Positions 1-6,657 of a stretch of 7,170 bases of DNA are shown here, in pieces. Position 1 is the first letter of the stretch; the number at the start of each line of letters is the position of its first letter. Source of the DNA: an uncultured Clostridium sp. Lineage in GTDB: Bacteria > Bacillota > Clostridia > Lachnospirales > Lachnospiraceae. The notes under the pieces are model-generated. The model did not search any database, was not told the origin of the DNA, and saw nothing but the letters and a program-made list of their open reading frames with translations. The stretch is taken from positions 1 to 7,170 of the forward strand of contig CALELW010000036.1 of NCBI GenBank assembly GCA_937902905.1, given 5' to 3'. Both the position numbers and the translations under genes were made by a program.

Positions 1-165
1 GCGTATTTTGCATGCCCATACCCTTACGCGTTTGTTAAACGGGAGTGCCCACGAGGCGCAAACTTTTTCTACGGATTTACGGAAACAAAAAAGGAATTAC
101 AAACACTTGCCACAAACTATCAGTTGATTTACTCACCAAAATCCGCTATACTTAAACTTAAATGA
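1..165 (+). CDS. 3' end of an unrecognised protein-coding gene (partial)
   Basis: Reading frame 1 is open from the first base to a TGA at 163-165, giving 54 residues with no start because the gene begins outside the window. The peptide contains CPYPYAFVKRECPRGANFFY near its beginning (cysteines at visible residues 5 and 16) and ends SPKSAILKLK. Coding is supported by the uninterrupted frame, a protein-like composition, and the stop lying just 21 bases before a well-placed ribosome binding site and the next gene. The mixed aromatic and basic end could be the last strands of an alpha/beta enzyme such as a methyltransferase, but that is a weak impression and I assign no function. It probably belongs to the same direction of transcription as DUF1836 and pcrA. 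Confidence 0.7.
   Translation, partial: AYFACPYPYAFVKRECPRGANFFYGFTETKKELQTLATNYQLIYSPKSAILKLK
124..152 (+). promoter_or_regulatory. Putative sigma-A promoter for the DUF1836-pcrA unit
   Basis: A -35 box TTGATT (124-129) and a -10 box TATACT (147-152) are separated by exactly 17 bases. The -10 box matches the consensus at 5 of 6 positions and the -35 box at 4 of 6. The predicted start is near 158-160, leaving a leader of about 28 bases before the ATG at 187. The promoter lies wholly inside the last codons of the preceding gene, so DUF1836 and pcrA could be transcribed independently of it. This was found by eye, with no transcript data. Confidence 0.55.
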
Positions 166-186
166 CATTAGGAAAGAGGTACCAGG

Positions 187-807
187 ATGGATAACGCAAC
201 CGAAGAAAGCATTATGGATATCATCGGAAAACTAAAGAAGATTGATTACATAAATCCGGAAGACATCCCTAATATTGATTTGTACATGGATCAGGTTACG
301 ACATTTATGGACGAACATCTTGCGGCGTGTAAGCGTCTGGATGACGATAAAATACTTACAAAAACCATGATTAACAACTACACAAAAAATGATTTTCTTC
401 CGCCACCGGTCAAGAAAAAATATTCCAAAGAACATATGTATCTTCTGATTTTTATTTATTATTTTAAAAATGTATTATCAATCAATGATACGCAGAAAAT
501 CTTCCGTCCGCTGACGGATATGTTCTATGACAAAAAATCAAGGGATATTTCACTGGAAGAAATCTACCGTGTCATTTTTGAGATGGAGCGGATACAGACA
601 GATAATCTTACCAAGGACATTTTGAGACGATTTAAGTATTCACAAAATCTGTTTCCTAATGTTAAGGATGAAGACGAAGCAGACTTTCTCTCCCGTTTCG
701 CTTTTATCTGCCTGCTCAGTTTTGACGCTTACCTCAAAAAACAGCTGGTAGAGCGTTTAATTGACGAAACTCTTTCCGATGAATCGAAGCAGAAAAAAGA
801 CAAATAA
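187..807 (+). CDS. DUF1836 domain-containing protein, probable DNA-binding regulator
   Basis: This 206-residue protein looks like the DUF1836 family, small Firmicutes proteins of unknown function usually predicted to carry a MerR-like or other helix-turn-helix fold. The recognisable core is residues 57-102: ILTKTMINNYTK, then LPPPVKKKYSKEH, then a hydrophobic helix LLIFIYYFKNVLSIND. The pattern of an asparagine-tyrosine pair, a proline turn and a basic KKKYS stretch resembles the DNA-recognition part of MerR-type proteins. Residues 105-185 look like helical packing elements, and the C-terminus is charged (ESKQKKDK). No signal peptide or true membrane segment is apparent, so it should be cytoplasmic. 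The ATG at 187 is preceded by AAAGAGGT (173-180) at 6 bases. pcrA follows 24 bases later, so the two are probably cotranscribed. Target and ligand are unknown. Confidence 0.88.
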   Translation: MDNATEESIMDIIGKLKKIDYINPEDIPNIDLYMDQVTTFMDEHLAACKRLDDDKILTKTMINNYTKNDFLPPPVKKKYSKEHMYLLIFIYYFKNVLSINDTQKIFRPLTDMFYDKKSRDISLEEIYRVIFEMERIQTDNLTKDILRRFKYSQNLFPNVKDEDEADFLSRFAFICLLSFDAYLKKQLVERLIDETLSDESKQKKDK

Positions 808-831
808 ATTACGGATAGAATTGAGGTTACT

Positions 832-3075
832 ATGAACGAATTACTTGCAGGATTAAATGACAAACAAAAAGAAGCGGTTCTCCACTTTGAGGGGCCGCTC
901 CTTATTTTAGCGGGTGCAGGCTCCGGAAAAACCCGTGTTCTCACCCACCGAATTGCATATTTAATTGAGGAACATCAAGTGCCGCCCTACCACATTCTTG
1001 CCCTTACCTTTACAAACAAGGCGGCAAACGAAATGCGTGAGCGCGTGGATAAAATTATTGAATATGGCGCCGGCAGTATCTGGGTAAGTACTTTCCACTC
1101 CACCTGTGTTCGTATTTTAAGACGATTTATCGACCATTTGGGTTACGATAACGCCTTTACGATATACGACAGCGACGACCAGAAATCGCTGATGAAAGAT
1201 ATTTGCAAACAGTTAAATATTGATACAAAAAAATATAAAGAACGCACTTTCTTAAATGCTATTTCCTCGGCAAAGGACGAGTTAAAAACGCCCGAACAGT
1301 ACGCTGACGAAGTAGCAAAAGAATACAACAAAAAGATTTTCGGGCGGGTTTATAAAGAATACCAAAAGCGCTTAAAGCAAAATAACGCTTTGGATTTTGA
1401 CGATTTAATTATGCTTACTGTGCAATTATTCCAGCAAAATCCGGAAATACTAAACCATTATCAGGAGCGTTTCCCATTTATTCTGGTGGATGAGTATCAG
1501 GATACAAACACCGCACAGTTTACTTTATTAAGTTTGCTGGCATCCCGCTATCAAAACCTTTGCGTGGTTGGTGACGATGACCAGTCGATTTACCGGTTCC
1601 GCGGTGCAAATATTCACAATATTTTGAACTTTGAAAAAATCTTTCCGGCAACGAAAGTTATACGATTGGAGCAGAACTACCGCTCTACTAAAAATATTCT
1701 TGCGGCTGCCAGCGGAGTAATTAAACATAACTCCATGCGTAAAGAAAAAACGCTTTGGACAACGGCCGAGGCCGGTGCTCCGATTTCCTATGGACGCTAC
1801 GATAATGAATACGAAGAGGCTCAGGGCATTGCCGCTGACATTCACCGTCAGGTAAAGGATGGCATGTCCTACAGCGACTTTGCTATTTTATACCGCACCA
1901 ATGCACAATCCCGTGTATTTGAGGAAAAACTTATTTACGAAGGAATTCCTTACCGGATTATCGGTGCTGTCAACTTTTATGCCAGAAAAGAAATTAAAGA
2001 TATTCTCTGTTACCTGAAAACAATCAATAACAGTGCGGACGATATTGCAATTAAGCGAATCATCAATATTCCAAGACGAGGCATCGGTCAAACTACCATC
2101 GGACGTATTTCGGACTATGCTTTTTCGCAGGAAATGCCATTTTACGAGGCGCTCCGCCGCGTGGATGAAATTCCGGGATGCACCCGCGCCAGTGCAAAAA
2201 TCCATTCGTTTGTCAGCCTGATTGAACATTTCCGCATGAAATTACGTGACGAAATGTATTCGCTTGAGGATATGACACAGGAGCTTTTGGATGTAACCGG
2301 TTATGTCCGTGAATTAGAGGCAGAAGACACCGACGAGGCAAATGGCCGCATCGAAAATATTGAATCTCTGATGAATAAGATTGTTCAATATGAGGAAGAT
2401 AATAATGGCGGCTCGTTAAACGACTTATTGGAAGACATTGCTCTCGTGGCAGACATTGACACAGTTTCCGACGACGCTGAGCAGGTACTTTTGATGACAC
2501 TCCACAGTGCCAAAGGACTGGAATTTCCAAATGTTTATATTTGCGGCATGGAAGAAACAATCTTCCCGGGGGCTTCCGCCGTATTTGGCGATGACCCATC
2601 CGAACTGGAAGAAGAACGCAGACTCTGCTACGTTGGAATTACCCGTGCCATGAAAAAGCTGACGCTTACCAGCGCAAACCAGCGCATGCGTAACGGTGAA
2701 ATGAATTTTAACCGCCCGTCACGCTTTATTAACGAGATTCCGCGTCACTTAGTGAAACAGACATATGGTGCTGTCTTTAAACCGGAAGCGGAAAGTAAAC
2801 CAACTGAGTTTTCAAGGACAAAAGCTTCTCTTTATACCAAGGACCGTAAAAATCCATTTGCCAATAACCCTTACATCCAAAAGGGAATGGGAAGTGCATC
2901 GTCTGCCGGTGCTCCGGATTATCAGGTTGGTGACCGGGTATCACACATGAAATTTGGGCAGGGTGTTGTCCGCTCTCTCACGAAACTGACAAACGACTAT
3001 GAAGTTGTCATTGAATTTGATGGATTTGGACAGAGAAAGCTCCGCTCTTCGTTTGCCAAACTAACAAAATTATAA
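832..3075 (+). CDS. pcrA: ATP-dependent DNA helicase PcrA/UvrD
   Basis: This is a 747-residue superfamily 1A 3'-5' DNA helicase of the PcrA/UvrD type, which unwinds DNA in nucleotide excision and mismatch repair, strips RecA filaments and clears replication-transcription conflicts. All family motifs are visible: Q motif LNDKQKEAV (8-16), Walker A AGAGSGKT (27-34), motif Ia LTFTNKAANEM (58-68), motif II DEYQDTN (220-226), motif III GDDDQSIYRFRGA (247-259), motif IV LEQNYRS (279-285), motif V TLHSAKGLEF (556-565) and motif VI with YVGITRA (600-606). The length is normal for PcrA. After a linker of about 40 residues, residues 697-747 (YQVGDRVSHMKFGQGVV and onward) form the C-terminal Tudor-like domain that binds RNA polymerase in PcrA. 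The start at 832 has GAGGT at 823-827. UvrD, Rep and RecB-like helicases are less likely given this tail and the Firmicute context. No terminator follows directly. Confidence 0.97.
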   Translation: MNELLAGLNDKQKEAVLHFEGPLLILAGAGSGKTRVLTHRIAYLIEEHQVPPYHILALTFTNKAANEMRERVDKIIEYGAGSIWVSTFHSTCVRILRRFIDHLGYDNAFTIYDSDDQKSLMKDICKQLNIDTKKYKERTFLNAISSAKDELKTPEQYADEVAKEYNKKIFGRVYKEYQKRLKQNNALDFDDLIMLTVQLFQQNPEILNHYQERFPFILVDEYQDTNTAQFTLLSLLASRYQNLCVVGDDDQSIYRFRGANIHNILNFEKIFPATKVIRLEQNYRSTKNILAAASGVIKHNSMRKEKTLWTTAEAGAPISYGRYDNEYEEAQGIAADIHRQVKDGMSYSDFAILYRTNAQSRVFEEKLIYEGIPYRIIGAVNFYARKEIKDILCYLKTINNSADDIAIKRIINIPRRGIGQTTIGRISDYAFSQEMPFYEALRRVDEIPGCTRASAKIHSFVSLIEHFRMKLRDEMYSLEDMTQELLDVTGYVRELEAEDTDEANGRIENIESLMNKIVQYEEDNNGGSLNDLLEDIALVADIDTVSDDAEQVLLMTLHSAKGLEFPNVYICGMEETIFPGASAVFGDDPSELEEERRLCYVGITRAMKKLTLTSANQRMRNGEMNFNRPSRFINEIPRHLVKQTYGAVFKPEAESKPTEFSRTKASLYTKDRKNPFANNPYIQKGMGSASSAGAPDYQVGDRVSHMKFGQGVVRSLTKLTNDYEVVIEFDGFGQRKLRSSFAKLTKL

Positions 3076-3091
3076 TTTGATAAAAAAAGTA

Positions 3092-3120
3092 TAGTATTCC
3101 ATAACTATTCGTGTTACAAT
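3092..3120 (+). promoter_or_regulatory. Putative extended -10 promoter for the small membrane protein gene
   Basis: TGTTACAAT (3112-3120) contains the extended -10 TG dinucleotide, one spacer base, and TACAAT, which matches the -10 consensus at 5 of 6 positions. The hexamer 17 bases upstream (3092-3097, TAGTAT) is a poor -35, which is tolerated by extended -10 promoters. The predicted start is about 3126-3128, leaving a leader of about 33 bases before the ATG at 3160. It lies in the 84-base gap after pcrA, so the small gene can be expressed apart from the helicase. Confidence 0.5.
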
Positions 3121-3143
3121 ATGGTTAAAGAATCTTTTTGAGA

Positions 3144-3151
3144 AAGGATGG
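3144..3151 (+). promoter_or_regulatory. Ribosome binding site selecting the start at 3160
   Basis: AAGGATGG sits 8 bases before the ATG at 3160, a good Shine-Dalgarno distance. An in-frame ATG at 3148 overlaps this element, and the AGAAAGG before it abuts that codon with no spacer. Use of 3148 is therefore unlikely, and the extra MVFI residues are probably not translated. Confidence 0.6.
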
Positions 3152-3159
3152 TTTTTATT

Positions 3160-3435
3160 ATGTCAGGAAAATTTGAGGAAATGATAAACAACGCAAAAAT
3201 TACTGAGTTGTTAAACAAGAAAAAAGCAGAGGAAGAAAATAAAAGTTTTGTTCTTTGGATTTTGGCTATTATCGGTGCAGTTGCTGCCGTAGCTGCTATT
3301 GCATTTGCTGTATATCGTTACATGAATCCAAAGTACGCTGATTTTGATGGTGACTTTGATTATGACGAGTTTGAAGATGATTTCGAGGATGACGACATTG
3401 ATGACAATGACGTTTATGTAAAGAAGACAAACTAG
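3160..3435 (+). CDS. Small single-pass membrane protein with acidic C-terminal tail, function unknown
   Basis: This 91-residue protein has three clear parts. Residues 1-29 form a charged, probably helical head (MSGKFEEMINNAKITELLNK followed by KKAEEENKS). Residues 30-52 are one hydrophobic membrane segment rich in Ala, Ile and Val. Residues 61-84 are a very acidic tail in which about 16 of 24 residues are Asp or Glu, with spaced Phe and Tyr, and the protein ends with a basic VKKTN. There is no signal peptidase site or lipobox. I recognise the layout as resembling uncharacterised small proteins of Lachnospiraceae but can name no function. The acidic tail might bind divalent cations or mimic a nucleic acid, which is speculation. 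Start 3160 was chosen over 3148 (which would give 95 residues) from ribosome binding site spacing. It is followed by a strong terminator and probably has its own promoter. Confidence 0.82.
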   Translation: MSGKFEEMINNAKITELLNKKKAEEENKSFVLWILAIIGAVAAVAAIAFAVYRYMNPKYADFDGDFDYDEFEDDFEDDDIDDNDVYVKKTN

Positions 3436-3458
3436 TTTTTATTCTCCTTTCACCCCAA

Positions 3459-3499
3459 AAGAACCGCCTATACCGGACTTACCGGTGCAGGCGGTTCTT
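3459..3499. terminator. Bidirectional intrinsic terminator between convergent units
   Basis: AAGAACCGCCT (3459-3469) pairs perfectly over 11 bases with AGGCGGTTCTT (3489-3499). Inside, ACCGG (3472-3476) pairs with CCGGT (3482-3486) around the loop ACTTA, with one A-C mismatch and one T-G pair joining the two stems. On the + strand it is followed by a T-rich run (about 3498-3520), which suits termination after the small membrane protein gene. On the - strand the hairpin ends in TTCTTTT, so it can also end degV transcripts, whose stop is 20 bases away at 3519. Confidence 0.88.
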
Positions 3500-3518
3500 A
3501 TTGTTTCTCTCTTTATTA

Positions 3519-4400
3519 TTATCCCAATTCCGGAACTTTTTTTGAAATTGCAACCGCTAATGCGCCCGGTCCGATATGACATGAAACACTTAATGAAAGC
3601 GGGTCAACAAAATCCACCTGATGTCCCGGGAATTCTGTCTCTAATTCCTTACGAAACGCCTGTGCCTCGGTATCATCCGCCGTATAAGCAACATGCATAT
3701 AAAAATTATCCCCATCCGGGTCATGGAAACGCTCTTCAAAGTCATGGCGTACTGCCTTAATCATTGTGCTTTTTGCTGCTTTCAAAGTTTTTACTTTTGC
3801 ATAAGCATCTAACTTTTCTCCCTGAATCTGCAAAACCGGTTTGATTCTTAATACGGTTCCGATAGCCGCAGCCGCCGGTGTAATTCGTCCACCTTTTTTC
3901 AGATAAGAAAGCGTGTCCACCATAATATAAATACTGGACTCAAACTTCTCTCGAAGCAAAATTTCCTGAATCTGTTTGCCATCATAACCATTCTGTGCCA
4001 GTTCAATGGCATCCATTACGGAACGTCTCTGTGTAACCGAAATTCTCTGGTTATCTACAACAAAAACTTTATTTTCGTACTTTTCTTCATAAGAAAACAT
4101 CAAAGCAGTTCCGCACGCACTGCTCAATCCACTCGACATTGGAATATAAACGATTTCATCATAACACTCCAACACACTGTCCCACAATTTCATTAAAGTA
4201 TCCGGTGCCGGCTGTGATGTCATAACATCTGCGCCCTGTGCCAGATATCCATAAAATTCATCCTGACTCATGCTGATATCTTCATAAAATGTATCACCAT
4301 TTACAAAAAAAGGCATTGGCACAACGTGAATGCCAAGCTTCTTTGCTTCTGACTGAGTAATCCCACTATTACTATCTGTAATTACCGCTACTTTTTTCAT
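3519..4400 (-). CDS. DegV family fatty acid-binding protein
   Basis: This 293-residue DegV (EDD fold) protein belongs to a family that binds long-chain fatty acids. In Gram-positive bacteria some members (FakB) present the fatty acid to the kinase FakA for entry into phospholipid synthesis. Family hallmarks are the N-terminal VAVITDSNSGI (4-14), TSQP (61-64), MSSGLSSAC (88-96), SYLKKGGRI (165-173), IKPVL (186-190) and the C-terminal HIGPGALAV (275-283). The length is typical and there is no signal peptide, so it is cytoplasmic. The ATG at 4400 is preceded by AAAGGGG at 9 bases. No FakA/DAK-type kinase gene is present here, so a FakB role cannot be assigned from context and the bound lipid is unknown. 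It lies 48 bases downstream of the ECF S-component gene on the same strand but also has a strong promoter of its own. Confidence 0.94.
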   Translation of the reverse strand: MKKVAVITDSNSGITQSEAKKLGIHVVPMPFFVNGDTFYEDISMSQDEFYGYLAQGADVMTSQPAPDTLMKLWDSVLECYDEIVYIPMSSGLSSACGTALMFSYEEKYENKVFVVDNQRISVTQRRSVMDAIELAQNGYDGKQIQEILLREKFESSIYIMVDTLSYLKKGGRITPAAAAIGTVLRIKPVLQIQGEKLDAYAKVKTLKAAKSTMIKAVRHDFEERFHDPDGDNFYMHVAYTADDTEAQAFRKELETEFPGHQVDFVDPLSLSVSCHIGPGALAVAISKKVPELG

Positions 4401-4439
4401 CTATGCAATCCCCTTTCAAAAGATACAATACGTCATATC

Positions 4440-4468
4440 ATTTTACTATTAAACTTCATTTTTGTCAA
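4440..4468 (-). promoter_or_regulatory. Near-consensus sigma-A promoter for degV
   Basis: On the - strand TTGACA (4468-4463) is a perfect -35 box. It is followed after exactly 17 bases by TAAAAT (4445-4440), a 5 of 6 match to the -10 box. Transcription should start near 4433, leaving a leader of about 33 bases. The -35 box and part of the spacer lie within the last codons of the S-component gene, whose stop is at 4449-4451. This suggests that degV is expressed independently of the transporter genes. Confidence 0.72.
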
Positions 4469-5147
4469 ACAACTGGTATTTCTTTACAATTCTTTCAATC
4501 CTCCTAAGAAGCGGCTTATATAGGCAGAACAAAAATCCGGCAGTCGCCGCTCCAAACAACAGGTTAAAAGGAAGTCCTGACAAATACACAAAGCAAACCA
4601 TGGATACAGAAAGCTGCCGTGAAGTAAAAAAGATGGTATTTAAATCAACAATGGCTCCGTAGATAATAACGACAGCTAAAAAGCCATAGAGCGCTACAAG
4701 CCACCGCTTGCTCTCTCGTCCGTAGAAAAATACGCCGGCAAAAAATCCTACCAGACCAAGCGCCACCATCTGAAACGGGGTCCACGAGCCCTGACCAAAA
4801 TAAAAATTAGAAACAAAAGCACTTAATGCTCCTGTCACAAATCCTACTTCGCCTCCAAAGCTCACACCCGCCAAAATTACGACAGCCGCAATTGGCTTTA
4901 TCTGCGGCAGAAAGAAAAATGCAATTCTTCCGGCAATCGCAAGCGCGCAAAGCGACGCAATCATCGTAAGCAGCATAACACCCGGCCGTTCTTTTTCAAA
5001 GTGAGCAAAAAAGCCAAATAGAGCAATCAGTAAGACCGCCATGCTCACAAGATAATAATTTTCTCCCTTTAACACAAAGATTTCGTAAAAAAGCAATACA
5101 AAGGCAAGTATGCCAAGGATACTATTGCGAATTTTTTCTTTTTGCAT
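4449..5147 (-). CDS. ECF transporter S component, substrate-binding membrane subunit (CbrT-like)
   Basis: This 232-residue, very hydrophobic protein has about six or seven membrane segments (roughly residues 10-25, 31-48, 57-80, 84-97, 102-116, 125-143, 149-168 and 183-207, not all necessarily spanning). S components bind the vitamin and dock on the shared T and ATPase module. The conserved stretch around 72-129, with AGRIAFFFLPQIKP (72-85), an acidic GGEVGF turn and FYFGQGSWTPFQM (115-127), resembles ECF S components of the cobalamin-type CbrT group from memory. Other substrates remain possible and no symbol is given. The start at 5147 is fixed by an in-frame TGA at 5154-5156. A rather distant GAGG (5160-5163) precedes it, and the gene overlaps the ATPase gene by 26 bases, so translational coupling is likely. 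It is the last gene of the T-A-S set. Confidence 0.85.
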   Translation of the reverse strand: MQKEKIRNSILGILAFVLLFYEIFVLKGENYYLVSMAVLLIALFGFFAHFEKERPGVMLLTMIASLCALAIAGRIAFFFLPQIKPIAAVVILAGVSFGGEVGFVTGALSAFVSNFYFGQGSWTPFQMVALGLVGFFAGVFFYGRESKRWLVALYGFLAVVIIYGAIVDLNTIFFTSRQLSVSMVCFVYLSGLPFNLLFGAATAGFLFCLYKPLLRRIERIVKKYQLFDKNEV

Positions 5148-6657
5148 ATTTCTTCACATCCTCAATGGTTATTATGTGTGGACTTACCCGTCTGGTCACC
5201 CGGTTCATCCCTGTCGTGTAAAACTGGTTTTCTTCCATAAATTCTCTCACCCGGCACTGCACAATGATTTCGCCTTGATACAAAAGTGAAATTTCGTCAG
5301 CATACTTGGCTATAAATTCCATATCATGCGACACCATAACAATGGATTTTTCCTTTTTTGTCCACTCCTTTAAAACCTCACCAAATATCTTTTTTGATTT
5401 TGCATCCATTCCTTTGGTCGGCTCATCCAAAAAATAATAATCTGCCTCTTTCCCAAGCACAAGGCAAAGTGCAAGCCGCTGTTTTTCTCCACCGGACAAA
5501 TCCTGTGGATTCCGTTTTTTTAGCTCATCCAAACCAAACCGCAAAAATAATTCTTTCGAGCACTGGCTCATTTTATCCCATTCTTTTTGTACTGTCTCTT
5601 CTAATAACAAATACATCGGATTTTGCGGCAGATAAGAAAAGTTTACCGAACTCATTTTCCCATGATACGGTCGAAACTGTCTTGCCATCAGCCGCAGCAA
5701 AGTCGTCTTTCCGCTTCCGTTGCCACCCACAAGACATGAAATGGTATTTGCCGCAAAACGCCCCTTTGTTTCCTTTAACACATCCGGTGATTTCTTCTCA
5801 TAGCGAAACGATATATTTTTCAGAGAAAAGTCCTGTGATGATGTTTGCTTTCTTTCGATTTTTTCTTCTTCCCCATCCGCCATCACTGTGCTTTCATAGT
5901 TTTCTTCAAACCAGATTCTTGCTTCCTTTTTTGTCAAAAGTCCATCTTCCAATTGCAGATATGACGGCAAAAATTCCTCGAAAATCGTCCCCTTTAACTG
6001 TGCCTGTATCGTCCTTGGCTCTCCTATTTTCTCAATTTTTCCGTCTGCCATACACAGCACTTCATCCACAAAGGCAACCAAATCTTCCAGCCGCTGCTCC
6101 GCAATTATAATCGTTACACCAAACTCTTCATTAATCTGTCGAATTAAATCATAGATTCTCCGCGCCGCAACCGGGTCTAACTGGCTGGTTGGTTCATCCA
6201 ATATCATAAGTTCCGGATTCATGGCAAGACCGGAAGCAATGTTTAAAAGCTGCTTCTCCCCACCACTTAATGTCATCGTGTCCCGCGCAGCTAGATTTTC
6301 AAGTCCAAATGAACTAATCACTTCTGCTAACCGCCGTTTCATCTGCTGCTGTTCCATCCCGATATTTTCAAGTCCAAATACAATCTCGTACGAAACCCGG
6401 TCTGTCACAATCTGATTATCCGGGTTCTGCCACACATATGCACAGCCCTTCGCCTGATTGTTAAGACTTCCTTCCTCTCTTCCGCGGATTCCCGTTTCTC
6501 CGGCAAGTTTGCGTAATAAAGTTGTTTTTCCGCAGCCGGACGGACCGACAAGCAGGGTAATCGTTCCCTGTTTTATTTTCATCCATTCCACCGAAACCGC
6601 CGGTGCTACTTCATCCGGGTAGAAAAACCGGTAATCTTTCGCTTCGATAAAAGCCAT
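5122..6657 (-). CDS. Tandem ATPase subunit of an ECF importer (two fused ABC domains)
   Basis: This 511-residue protein joins two ECF-type nucleotide-binding domains, as in group I ECF systems of the YkoD or CbrU kind, and powers uptake from the cytoplasmic face. Domain 1 has Walker A GPSGCGKT (38-45), Q-loop Gln77, signature LSGGEKQ (130-136) and Walker B ending LDEP (153-156). Domain 2 has Walker A GGNGSGKT (311-318), Q-loop Gln345, LSGGEKQR (387-394), Walker B FLDEP (409-413) and switch His444. In domain 1 the expected switch His is Gln188 (AEQRLED). A linker of about 50 charged residues (roughly 225-275) joins the domains, and a short tail (475-511) follows. The frame is open for 66 more codons upstream, but the start at 6657 is preferred: it has AAAGGAGG at 7 bases and the ABC fold begins at once (MAFIEAKDYRFFYP). 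It overlaps the T gene by 52 bases. Confidence 0.93.
   Translation of the reverse strand: MAFIEAKDYRFFYPDEVAPAVSVEWMKIKQGTITLLVGPSGCGKTTLLRKLAGETGIRGREEGSLNNQAKGCAYVWQNPDNQIVTDRVSYEIVFGLENIGMEQQQMKRRLAEVISSFGLENLAARDTMTLSGGEKQLLNIASGLAMNPELMILDEPTSQLDPVAARRIYDLIRQINEEFGVTIIIAEQRLEDLVAFVDEVLCMADGKIEKIGEPRTIQAQLKGTIFEEFLPSYLQLEDGLLTKKEARIWFEENYESTVMADGEEEKIERKQTSSQDFSLKNISFRYEKKSPDVLKETKGRFAANTISCLVGGNGSGKTTLLRLMARQFRPYHGKMSSVNFSYLPQNPMYLLLEETVQKEWDKMSQCSKELFLRFGLDELKKRNPQDLSGGEKQRLALCLVLGKEADYYFLDEPTKGMDAKSKKIFGEVLKEWTKKEKSIVMVSHDMEFIAKYADEISLLYQGEIIVQCRVREFMEENQFYTTGMNRVTRRVSPHIITIEDVKKYAKRKNSQ

Noticed and set aside
30..70. Terminator-like element: GTTTG/CAAAC pairing followed by a short T run
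   Set aside because: The stem is only 5 bases with a large unstructured interior, and it lies inside an open coding frame. It was also considered as the end of a 6S-like RNA, without support.
3077..3105. Alternative promoter TTGATA-N17-CATAAC after pcrA
   Set aside because: The -10 box matches poorly, and the extended -10 at 3112-3120 is better placed for the small gene.
3148..3159. Four-codon longer start of the small membrane protein
   Set aside because: The ATG at 3148 lies within the Shine-Dalgarno element itself, while 3160 has correct spacing.
3485..3760. Open frame on the + strand overlapping the terminator and the degV end
   Set aside because: It begins inside the terminator hairpin and is antisense to conserved DegV sequence.
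5358..6110. 250-codon open frame on the + strand
   Set aside because: It is antisense to the tandem ATPase gene, whose ABC motifs are unambiguous. The translation is low in conserved features and rich in Ser, Pro and Phe, as expected of an antisense shadow.
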